From Gordius sp. MW1 (Eukaryota > Nematomorpha > Gordioida > Gordea > Gordiidae): 64,000 nt of DNA. Location: NCBI GenBank assembly GCA_964036665.1, contig OZ038530.1:18126001-18190000 (forward strand), given 5' to 3'. The position numbers and the translations under genes were made by a program. The notes beneath the pieces are model-generated. The model saw nothing but the letters and a program-made list of their open reading frames with translations. It had not been told where the DNA came from and ran no database searches. Below, piece by piece: positions 1-12,000 of the stretch. Each line of letters starts with the position of its first letter. Position 1 is the stretch's first letter.

Positions 1-56
1 GATATTTCGCCGTGCTTAGATTCGTCATTCATCGCATTCGCTACCATAGTTTCGCA
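1..56 (-). CDS. Candidate next exon of EXOC4 (partial, leaves window)
   Basis: After an acceptor-like ATAG on the minus strand at 57-60, an open phase-0 frame reads CETMVANAMNDESKHGEI to the window edge. The phase fits the end of the 2873-3024 exon. The sequence faintly resembles the helical region after the SEC8 '[10 protein letters not shown]' block. About 40 residues expected in between were not found, so this is only a candidate. Confidence 0.22.
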
Positions 57-971
57 CTATCGACGAGCGTATTTTAAAATATGTTTTACATTATATTATC
101 GTGTATTAATTCCTACGCAAATCTTAAGCTACCCTACCCCCAACTGTGGTGTACGCGTTACGTAACGTCACTAATATGGGTATTATGTCATACGCATAGA
201 ATAGATAGACTGCTCATGCCATATGTTCCATATAGTAAATTGTGTGTCAAATTTTCCTCCATTTTGAAGACAACAACTGGTGTATTTCATTACCATATCA
301 CATTTTGCGTTATAACAGTCAACTTACCTTCCTCACTAGTTTATAAATTTGAACGAACGTCAATGAATTTATATTATACAAAATATAGATGGCGCTCTAC
401 ACAGTTTTTACATTTTTGGGTATTGTGTAAATGATAATTATTATTTTAGAATGCTGTTTTTGATATCTACCCAATTCAATATATTTTTATTTACCTTTTT
501 AAGAATATTTAATTTCCAGAAAATTACTAATATTTATATAATTACTACTTTACCATGTTATCATTAAAGTGGTGGAAAAAATAATACAAATTTTGTGCGT
601 TAATGAGCAGTCTATCTAGTCTATGATCCGGGCATTATTGACTACCATAAAACAATATAGAAAGAAATGATAACAAGCACTTCTTACCAAGCTAACATTA
701 ATGTTATATTACGAGGAAAAGACCTTTAATATATTACATCAAAAGTAATCTTCATGACCCCCTCCTCCAGGAAAAACCGTATAGTGCCCCTTTGAGAATT
801 GCATATTAATCAAACTACTCTTTCTATAAGAAATATAGGAATGACTAAGTTTGAAGCCTAACACAATAAGACGACTCACGTTCTGGCGACGTCCAATGGA
901 CCGGTTTTATATGTATTTCTACTATAAGTTTAGTATTATTTTTTAGCGGCAAGTCAATTATAAAAATATAA
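57..971. other. AT-rich stretch, probably EXOC4 intron
   Basis: I see no convincing exon, repeat end or RNA gene here. The open frame on the plus strand at 81-434 has AT-driven composition and resembles nothing I know. Confidence 0.4.
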
Positions 972-2776
972 AACTCGGGCCTTCGGCCCTCGTGGGAAGG
1001 GGGAGAAGGGAAGGGAAGAGGGGAAGGGAAGGGGGGACGACTCATCTGTACTTCGTATAAATGTATCATATTTGCTATGCAATTTATGGGCGAGAAAGGT
1101 GGGAAGGGGCGAGAATGTCTATAGGGGGTATTAAATGCCTAATGATTAATTAATTATTTATAAAAATTCCATTATAGGCAAAATTTAATAAAGGCAAAAT
1201 GTAATATAGGCAAGGGTTAGGGTTAGATTTAGTGTTTGCATCTAGTTGCGTATTCCATTAGTTTTTATGACCTTTAGTGATTATGGGTCTAACAAACATT
1301 ATATTATAAAACAACACAATGTTAAGAATTTGCAGAATTGTTGGGAGAAATTTTTTGTTGAATATGAACAATTTTTAATTAAAAAATTAAAAATTTGGCC
1401 AATGGTCACTTTTTCTCTATTGGTCAGTACCAACAGATACTCTATAAGTCAATGATAGCCAAAAAAACGGAAAAAAAATTTTTGATGCTCACTTTGGCCA
1501 ATGGTCATTTTTTTCCATTGGTCAGCAGCCAGCACACGGTAAAAGTGGATATAAATTCATAAGAGTAAAAAAAACGAAAAAAAAATTTTCGAATCACATT
1601 TTGGCCAATGGTCATTTTTTTCCATTGGTCAGCAGCCAGGACACGGTAAAAGTGGATATAAATTCATAATAGTCAAAAAAAACGAAAAAAAAGTTTTCGA
1701 ATCACATTTTGGCCAATGGTCATTTTATTCCATTGGTCAGCAGCCAGCGGACGGCCAAAAAGTCATAATAGCAATGGTAGGAACAGGAACAATTATAATA
1801 GCCAAAAAAAACGAAAAAAATAATTTCGATTCACATTTTGGCCAATGGTCATTTTTTCCATCGGTCAGGAGCCAGCGGACGGCCAAAAAGTCATAATAGC
1901 AATGGTAGTAACAGGAACAATCATAATAGTCAAAAAAAAACGAAAAAATAAACTCGGATTCACATTTTGGCCAATGGTCATTTTTTTCATTGGTCAGCAG
2001 CCAACGGACGGCCAAAAAGTCTTATTATCAATGATAGTAACAAGAACAATCATAAGAGTCAAAAACTCCGGGATTCTAACCCAAAAACTAGTTAAATTGC
2101 ATAGCAATTAAAAGTAAACAACTTTTATTTATGTTTATTATATAACATTGGTCAGCAGCCAGCGGACGGCCAAAAAGTCATAATAGCAATGGTAGAAACA
2201 GGAACAATCATAATAGTCAAAAAAAACGAAAAAAATAATTTCGATTCACATTTTGGCCAATGGTCATTTTTTTCATTGGTCAGCAGCCAGCGGACGGCCA
2301 AAAATTCTTATTATCAATGATAGTAACAAGAACAATCATAAGAGTCAAAAAAAACTCCGGGATTCTAACCCCAAAACTAGTTAAATTGCATAGCAATTAA
2401 AAAGTAAACAACTTTTATCTATGTTTATTATATAACAAAAACTAGTTAAATTGCATAGCAATTAAAAGTAAACAACTTTTATTTATGTTTATTATATAAC
2501 TAGTTTTCATTTATGTTTATTATATAATAGATAATTTAACAAATCTTATATATAACACACCGAGGGAGATAGAGATGAGGGGTGGGGCACCTCTTATGCA
2601 TTAATTCAAAAAATAACACAGCAAGGGAGATAGAGATGAGGGGTGGGGCACCTCTTTCTCATGCATTAATTTAAAAAAGCGATAACCTAATATACCCAAT
2701 GCAAATAGATAGGGAGGGTAACGGACGACGGACGACGGACACCAAAAAACGAGCCCATAAATTGCATAGCAATTAA
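972..2776 (+). mobile_element. Helentron/HINE-like composite repeat, copy 1
   Basis: The left end is a GC-rich hairpin (ctcgggccttcggccctcg) followed by purine-rich G/A tracts. From about 1396 to 2390 there are tandem units of roughly 110-140 bp, each with the short palindrome ccaatggtca...ccattggtca. Then come a 60-bp repeated segment (2090-2510), a duplicated 'cgagggagatagagatgagg' block (2560-2670), a short (ACGG/ACGGACG)n tract and the right end attgcatagcaattaa. Other copies at 21.7, 33.2, 37.9 and 39.8 kb share these modules. Nonautonomous Helentrons (HINE, DINE-1, the molluscan pearl/CvA group) combine internal minisatellites with a GTCC/ACGG microsatellite and a 3' hairpin; the assignment rests on that likeness and no Rep/helicase is present. 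Confidence 0.55.
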
Positions 2777-2872
2777 AAAGGCTACACTTATTTGGTTAAT
2801 GGGACTATATACTTTTTTATTAAATATAATTTTACAAAAGTAATTTATCCATAATTTAAAGGATTTACTCAC

Positions 2873-3024
2873 TTGGCTCGCCAAAGGTTTGAGGAAGTAA
2901 AAGCAATGCACCCGTATCTCTAAATGTATGACTAACAAGCAAGTTTCGGCTAGCTCTTCAAAATCCTGGGCAAAAGCTCTCAACGAATCGATGATGAAAT
3001 TGGATATGGGGATTTTAACGGTTT
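2873..3024 (-). CDS. EXOC4: EXOC4 exon 18 ([10 protein letters not shown] block)
   Basis: Acceptor cccaatttag, donor CAA|GTGAGT; enters in phase 1 and leaves in phase 0. It encodes [20 protein letters not shown], the most diagnostic block of SEC8, matching [20 protein letters not shown] in vertebrate EXOC4. Confidence 0.9.
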
Positions 3025-6000
3025 CTAAATTGGGATAAATTATTTAATCAAAGCCTCTCCGCGTTATAAAAAGACGGGTCTAAAGAACAAAGAAGCTTGT
3101 TTGTGGAAAAAACACAAGTTATAATGATCTGGAAAGAATATAATATTATATGTAATAAATTTTTTGATATAGTATAAAGCGAAAGTTCAATTAAAACTAC
3201 TTTGCGATCACTTCTAAAGTATTAATTTAAGAAATAGACTTATTCGTTTTTACAATAACGAGAATAGTGCTATTTTCATAGGGCGGTCCTCTCCCCGCTA
3301 CCCAAAAAACGAGTCAATCTACTACCCAAATCTAGAGCTGGTAAGGATCATCTTTGATTTTATTTAGTTCTTCAAGTCCTTAACTCAATTTTTTAAAAAC
3401 TCTAACATTGCCCTTCTTTAAAAAGTCGACTAATTCGCAACAACTATCTCTATGTACTAGTGTTGTAAAAACGACTGGGCTTTGTTTGGTCAACCTTTGA
3501 TTTTAGTTGACTAAACATAAACAGACCCAAAGTTCTTTGGTCTGTTTTTCTTGGTCGACCTCTAGCTAGGCTTATTCAAAAAATTTAAAAACAGGCAAGA
3601 GTCGACCGTTACTCTCAGTTGAACCAAAGGACTACCAAACAAAACCCAGGTCTTTTTACAACACTACATAAACTCTGGAATGTTCACTCCTTTGAATAAG
3701 AAAGTTAGATTTACAAATGTTCTCGTCAGATGGATGGAGAATGTGGGGTTGGAAAAGGAGTTCCAATATTTAGGGCAACATGAGCTTGCTATAAATTTAA
3801 AACACCTTTTTGTAGGGCAAAGTTACATAGATAAGCTTAAAACAAAAAGGCGCATTGGTTAAATACTAAAATTTATATCATTGTCGTGTAAAATAGGCCG
3901 AGAGTCGGCCAAGGATTTAAAATTGTATCGTACAGTAAGGATCCCAAGTTGTTGCCTGAGCACAAGCTTGCTATAAATTTAAACCCCTCTTTATCGCCCG
4001 CTACCAGTTTCTTTATAAATCTGACGAGATCATTTCTAAAACCAACTTTCTTAACAGCCCTCTCCCTTTTCAATTGCCATGCAATTTATGGGATCGTTTT
4101 TAGTTGTCCGTCCGTCCGTCCGTAATTTTTCAATAATTGCCGTGCAAACTTATACGTGTTTTTAATGGTCGTGTGGTTGTGAACTTTAAATCAAATTATT
4201 TAAGTACCGTTAGTTCCAGTATTTTCCCTCTCGGCGCCAGAACTATTAGAGGTCGGGGCCGGCTCATCAGGCCCGAGGGAAGAGTCTCTCTGAGCTTCAT
4301 TTTCCGCAATCATTTCGGGGAGGAGGGAAGAGGCGATTCTCAAAGTACCCAACCATTCTACGCTTTCGTGCAAATGCGCCAACATTTTAATACTTCCCGG
4401 TTCCGTGAGTAATTCGTATTCGGGTATAGCAACTTCGTCACCCAAATTTCCCGTCAAAATTTCCGATTCTTTAGCGTGCGATGCGGTATTACCACCCCCA
4501 CCCAAACCACCCCAGGATTGGCCGGCCATGGTGGTCGGGGAACTATCTACGTGTGTAACGATTAATGTTACGTAAAAGTCAAACAAATCCTGTTTATAAA
4601 ATAAAATTAATGAGCGGGATAGTTAAATTTTTCTATTTGAGCGATAATCTTGCATTGAACCCGTAGCTAGCATTAGAATGAAGTTCCGTAATTCGCTTTA
4701 TACGCTACTACTTTATATTCACAGTTAGTATAAGTTAGAACATTTACCTAGTTCAATTGCCTCAACATATGGGGCATTTTTAATTGCTATGCAAATGGGG
4801 CTGACTTTTGGTGGTCCGTCCTGAATTGCGGTGGAAACTTATACCGGTTTTTAATGGCCGTGGATAATTAATTTATAATTTGATAAATTCCATTCATATC
4901 ATATACACACAACTATTTAAAAAATGGGCTCATGGGTGTAGCCAAGAAGGGGGGGGGGGCAGGGAGGGGCGGCTGCCCCCCTCTAAATGCAAAAATTGGT
5001 TGAAATTTATTAAAATTATGGCCTAAAATGTCAAAAGTTGATTATTATTGCCCCCCCCTCTAATCCCAATGCTGGCTACGCCCATGAATGGGCCCGTAAT
5101 AGAAGCATATACAACCATCCTATTAACATACTTCATCCTTAACGACACTTATGGAGAATAAATGAAATGAAAAATTTAAGGCAATCAATATTTTTCTATC
5201 ATCCTAGCCATGTTGATAATCATCAACCTACCATGTTTAAAAAGGGTTAACAAAACTGAAACTCACCCTTAAAGATAAACCTAACATCTACATCACCATG
5301 GAAAATAACATTACGTACGCCCGACATTCTCCAGGTTCAATGCCAGGATTTATCATAAATTAACTAGCAACACGGTCCTACAACTCTTCAATCCCAAATT
5401 ATTGAAATAAACAGGATCGAATTAAATAAAACGTTTCAACTTGAGTTTGCAGCATTCAATTAAATTACTATCGGGATTGGTTTCGTTAGTTTGTCCAGTA
5501 GTTTTGTCGGGCGGTGGAGGTGATAGGGTTGGAGATGGGGGGTAATACAATTGATGTTGACGCATAGCGTACCAATTGGGCAACGATCTAAATGCGGGAT
5601 CAAAAATACATGCTTAAAAAACTCCAATTTTGTTAGTTAAAAAAACTTATTTGTACCAAGACGAAGTTACATATATAAGTATAAAACTAAATAAACAGGA
5701 CATATTAAGAGTAAGGATATTTTTGTTATTAAAACAAAAACTTGGTATTTTTATTGCATTAGACCAGGGGTCGGCAACCTGTTTGTCCTTAAGGGCGCAA
5801 TACTAAATTTGAAAATCACCGAGGGCGCATATTTTACAGATAATCAACAGGGATAAATAGGCATCAAAAAACAGATTTTTTATAACTTTAGTTGGTGTCA
5901 TACATAATGGATACATATAATTCAGTGTGAAACTTGGGTGTCCATATTTTCAGCTAATTTCTTATAATCTATCTGTAAATGGTTTTTTATTCTTAGCTAG

Positions 6001-9000
6001 CAAATGCGATATTTTATATGACGCGATCGTTGCTGCTTTATGTTGTTGCAGTGGTTTAGTAAAAAAGCTTTGCTGGTTAGTTCTTGAAGATTTTAAAGAA
6101 ATAATTTTTTGTCTTCTAATTTCAGAGTTCATTGGATAGTCACTATCAAAATTTGTATGAACGGTCTTAAAATGTCGTTCAATATTACTTTTCTTGGGAA
6201 TCGCAACACTATTATTACACAACAAACAAATACACTTCCCTTTGTAATCAACGAAATAATATAGATGTTCCCATTCATTGTTAGAATAATATGTTCTTTT
6301 TCTTTTACATTTATCCATGAAGGGTTTTGAAAGAAAATTTCGGATTACTTGGTAGTTTTAAATGCACGGTCTACGCGTGGTCTATTTGAAATACGATCAC
6401 ACACTAACAAAAAATACGTGCGTGTTATTAGATACGCTCATATCATACATTTACATTGTCCAGCGAGGGCGCATTAAAAATCGATCGGGGGCGCCATGGC
6501 GCCCGCGGGCGCCGCGTTGCCTACCCCTGCATTAGACAATTTGAAATTGTTTGAAACTCTTGGCCACTTTTGGAAGACCATATTGATTTTATATTAAATC
6601 AGTTTATTTCAATTGTTTAAGGCGTTTCTTATGTATTTTTATTTATATTATTGAAAAATTTTCGGCATCGTAGTTAAAAAACAAAGTAGAGAAGCAAGCC
6701 ATATGGGTATTAAAGATGTTTGAAAAATCAAAATATCAATATAAAAAAAGAGTATAACTTACAATTCCTGTATTTTAAAAATTAAAACCGAGCATAAAAA
6801 ATGCATTTTTGCTTGGAAACTCACCTCAAAAACCGATTAATATCTTCGTCTTTGGCCCAAGTTGCGCTAATAACTCGTCTTTCTTCAGTGTCTGGCTGCA
6901 CCACTCCCTTGTAAGCTGACATACAGGTCTCCTTGTAATTCTAAAACGTAATATATTTATTAAACACATCAAAACGTATATATTATTTGATTGTTAGCCA
7001 AAAATTGTAAAAATGAATACCTTTTCTCTTTTTAAATGTGGCATAAATTAATATTTTAATGCCGAATTACAATTAGAAACCCTTCTCTGGCTAATGGCCT
7101 TTGGCTCTCGATGAATTAGAATATTAGTAGTTTGATATATTATTTTATACTTGTTATTGTATATCGTACTTAAATATCACTTTTAATTAAAAAAAGTGTT
7201 TGCAATTTTTTTGGTAGAAAGCATAGTATTAAAATGTCCTAATTTTAAGCAAAATTTTGGGTTCTAATATTTCGAAAAGCAATGAATTTGGAAAATTATT
7301 ACTTAGGTTATTAAAAAAACAAAAGCCCAAAATCAATTTCAAACAAAACATGAAACCGATGCAATTATCAATTTTAACCTACGCTAATATGGAGGAAACT
7401 TTTTTAATAGCACTCAGCTTATTAAAAAAACCCATTTGAATTGTTATATTATTCTTAAATTAAAAATCAGCGAGTCACACAGGCCCTAAGCTTTGTCTAG
7501 TGTAAAATAGCTTAAATTGCCTGCAATATTTTGCAAATCATGAGGAGAAACTGGTTGGAATAGTCGGGTAGATCGTAACTGATATCTTTTAATTCTTTGA
7601 TGCAACGATCGAGTATGAAGGTGTTTAGCAGCAAAGGTCGATCCACGTCGGGGGACCTTTTTTGCTCCGTGTTAACAAGCGTCTTCCACGCATCTGGTCC
7701 TAATATAATTTGTTATTCGTTAACAATCTCTTATAAAAATCTAGTTTTTTCCCCCGGTTGATTTACAATAAAAAACAGCCATGCTTTTAGGAGGAGCTAA
7801 ATCTTACGTTTACACTACTTCATATACAAACTTTGGAGTCAAAACGAAACGTTTTACTAACAATTAAAGTTAAATTACAGAAAAATATGGACGCTCTCGA
7901 TAAATAACTAATTCCCTTAACTTGATCTATCGAGAAGCATGGGTTCTACCACAATACTCCGAGCTACCAAATTTCCTCAAACAGGGACAAAAGTACATAG
8001 GAATACGCTAAAAACTGATATATAGACATTAGAACACCCTACCCAAACCAAATATATCACATAAATATGTGATGAAATATTAATGAATTTTTTTATATTC
8101 AAAGACCCAAAAATAAGGCACTTACCAACAAAAATATACGCAAACATAAATCATTCGCAATAAAGTGGCCTGAAACACATTGAAGCCCAGGTTTTTCCAA
8201 CTCAAACGAATAAAATTTATGACAGATATAAAGTTATAATTCTAAGATTAGGCCCATAATAAGCGAAAACGAATAATGCGGCCTTGCATGGAATTATCTC
8301 AAATACTTAGTTTTGCCAACTTCAACCCCATAGGCGTAGCCAGGGGGGGGGGCAAAAAAAAATTTTCAATACAAAAATCCTTAAAAATTTATGTTTTGCC
8401 CCCCCCCTAATCCAAAACTAGATACGCTCATGTTCAACCCCAACCCGACCCAAATGTACTTTGAATTTTTCAATACTCCCCCCCCCTTCGACCCAAAAGG
8501 CAGGGCTGATATTAAAACCTGTCTGAAGAACAGTCTTTCATAACTAATTTCAACTACATATTTTAATTCTCAACATCTTTCATAAATACATTTTTAAGTA
8601 TCAAAAGTTTAAAAAAGTTATATAGCTGGAAGAGACATGAACCTTTGGTGTACAGTTCTATGCGATTAGCTACGGAGTTGTGCACTTCTACCAGGTATAT
8701 CTCTTTCACGTAATCCGAGAAGAAGGAGTAGAGAATGCAGTGTTGACCCCGATCCATATCTATCCTAATCTCTCTTTCGAGTCGGGTGCAAAACATCTTT
8801 ACCGGCCTGTACACTATATTCAGGTTACGCACCGAAGGCTTACAAACCATGACGCTAACGTTATTTGCTAAGCAAAGGGCCGAACTAACGAAATAATTTC
8901 CGGGGCCCGCGGGCCCGCCCTCTTCGTAATCCAGGGTAAGGAGGGGTGGCAGGGTTTGAATTTCTGACCCAGCCCCACCACTAGTGGGCGAGTAATCGTC

Positions 9001-12000
9001 GGGTCCGGGGGAGGTAGCTAGCAGAGCTAGGGATTTTCGTTTACGTTGTTCCCTCAAATAACGATGGGAATTGAGGGCGCTCGCTGAATTATCGAATCTG
9101 TAGGTCATATATATGGTTTTGTGTTTGATTAAGTAAAATGTGGGGGGGGGGGTTGGTTTAGTTTAGGAAATTTAGAGCAGGCAAGGTATGCTAAAATTCT
9201 GGGAGAGGGAGGGAGGATGTATAATAATTTTGGTTATTATTATAAATTCTATCTTAACACGCAAGCCTCGTAAAACTTTAGGGGAAATTTTAGTGTCATG
9301 ATTATTTATATAAACGAAATGAATATAGTAAATATCAAAAAAACTAAACCTCTATAGGGACATTCCATGTCAAATCGCCACGTTTTCGGCCGACCCCCTC
9401 AGAATTTTATAAAATTTGGTGGAAATGTTAAAACTAGTAAAATTATTAATTTCCGAAAATTTTAGCTCATTTGGGCCACTACTTTTTGAGTTGTGTGCTC
9501 TCAAAGGGCGAAAATCGGCCATTCAAAAAATCGGGTTGTGACGCTATATTCAATAAAATTCATAAATTATTGGCCCCCAAATCATAGAATCTTGTTGTAG
9601 TAATAGGTAAGACCTATCTCCATAGGGAAAAAATCCAAAAAAATTTTTTTGTCGATTGGTCATCTCATAATGGCCGAAATGGCCAATATGGCATAACTAC
9701 TGTTGAACTCTCTCAAACCGTTTCAAATTTGAGACAAATGTTTTATACTACCTATTAACCAAATTAAATAAAAGAGAAAGTTGGGCGGCCATCTTGAAGT
9801 GGTCATAAATTGCTAGAAACGGTATTTTATTTATTTGGTGCCAAAATGACCCTCTAAAATTGGTTTTATTACTCATTTAGCCATCTTATAATATTATTAT
9901 ATCTATTATACAAATATTTTTGCTATAAATTAACACCCCAACCCCCCCCCCCCCCATATTTCCTATAAATTACAATCAAAATAGGGAGTGGTTTTTCTTC
10001 GAATTTTGAAATAGAAACAGCTTTGAAAAATCACCTTAAATAATAATTTATTTCAAAGTATATATTCATTGTTTGTTATTCGATATGTAAAAGTATTAAA
10101 AAAAGTATGACGGAGGGCATGTCTTCAAGCGCATATAAAAAATTAATTTAACATATCTGAAGTATATTTTAGGTAAGGCAATATGTTTTAGTGTCGCATC
10201 AAGCATTTCGTTTTAAATAAGGTATAAGTTCTCCGGTTGAGGTTAAAGGTGATACAATTTTTAATATATCCCATTTCTTTAGAGATATTTTGTGAAATTT
10301 ATCTAAGCGAAAGGGTTCGCATGGGTTAAGCAAACTAACTATTATTTTTTCATCGTCATAATTTTTATTATAAATTAGATTCAAAATTTCGAACGTCTAG
10401 GGGATAATTAGTTGATAGTAAAATTAAACGATAAAGTAATTTTATTAAAAGAATTCGACATCATTTAAAATTCGCGCTAGAGGTCATACAAATTAATTCA
10501 TACGCGCCAAAAAAGAAATCAATCTGTGTTGATAAGGCAATTTTAAAGCCTATATTCAATAATCCTGACGATTTTATTATCTATTTCACGAGCCTGTTTC
10601 CAAATTACAATAAAATAATTTGTGGGAAAAAATTACTCGCTATTTTGATTTAAGATTAAAGGGGGGGGGGGGGGTTGGGGTGTTAATTTATAGCAAAAAT
10701 ATTTGTATAATAGATATAATAATATTATAAGCTGGCTAAATGAGTAAAAAAACCAATTTTGGAGGGTCATTTTGGCGCCAAATAAATAAAATACCGTTTC
10801 TAGCAATTTATGACCACTTCAAGATGGCCGCCCAACTTTCTCTTTTATTTAATTTGATTAATAGGTAGTATAAAACATTTGTCTCAAATTTGAAACGATT
10901 TGAGAGGGTTCAACAGTAATTATGCCATTTTGGCCATTTCGACCATTATGAGATGACCAATCGACAAAAAAAAATTTTTTAATTTTTTTTCTATGAAGAT
11001 AGGTCTTACCTATTACTACAACAAGATTCTATGATTTGGGGGCCAATAACTTATGAATTTTATTGAATATAGCGTCACAACCCGATTTTTTAAATGGCCG
11101 ATTTTCGACCTTTGAGCGCCCATAACTCGAAAGGTAGTGGCCCAAATGAGCTAAAATTTTCGGAAATTAATAATTTTACTAGTTTTAACATTTCCACCAA
11201 ATTTTATAAAATTCTGAGGGGGTCGGCCGAAAAACGCCTTTTTATGATCGATTTGACATGGAATGTCCCTATAGTTAAAAGAGCTAATCTTCCAAAATAA
11301 ACGCGTTATACATATTTAAAGTATGGGGGTTTAAAGTAGAGTTTTAAGAACAATCCATGGGAGAGGTGAATTGCGTTATAAAAATCGTCTGTTTAATTAA
11401 AATAATAATTATAAGTTAGTTTTGTCCACAAAAAATTGTACGATTAGTCTATATAGTTATTCGGAGTTGGTATGAATTTGGATATAAATGATAATTAATA
11501 AAAGCTAAATAATGTTTTAAATGCGCGTTTAGGTAACAATTATCCAAGGAATCGCAGTTAAAATTGGAAATAATTCATGTAACATAACTTAACATCGCTG
11601 CTCAAAAATATTGCTTATCTTTAATTAAGTTTATCAAAAAGCAGTGTATATATAAAAACATAAATAGCGAAGTTTATAGATGAAAAATCTTAGTAATTGC
11701 AGCCATAAAAATAAAGGATTATTAGTCCATTAAAATTAGTGCAATACAGTAAACAATATAATCAGTCGGGCTCATAAACAATAATGGAATTTGGGGTCGG
11801 GCGAGGTTAAAAAAATTTAAGCTAACCAGCGGTCATTAGCTAGTCTATATGCGAAAGCAAAATAAAAGGCTTTTACAGAAGCATAAGTACACAGCCATTA
11901 AATTATTAAAAAATTACAAGTTGGACAGGACGTACAACCAAAAGCGAGCCCATAAATTGTATAGCAGTTAAAACTTATAGGCGCAAATTCGTGTAAAATG

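Noticed and set aside
720-785. Possible EXOC4 mini-exon (GHYTVFPGGGG) between exon 18 and the left edge
   Set aside because: The phase-0 frame reaches a TGA before a usable donor, and similarity to the GNYAIV region is too weak.
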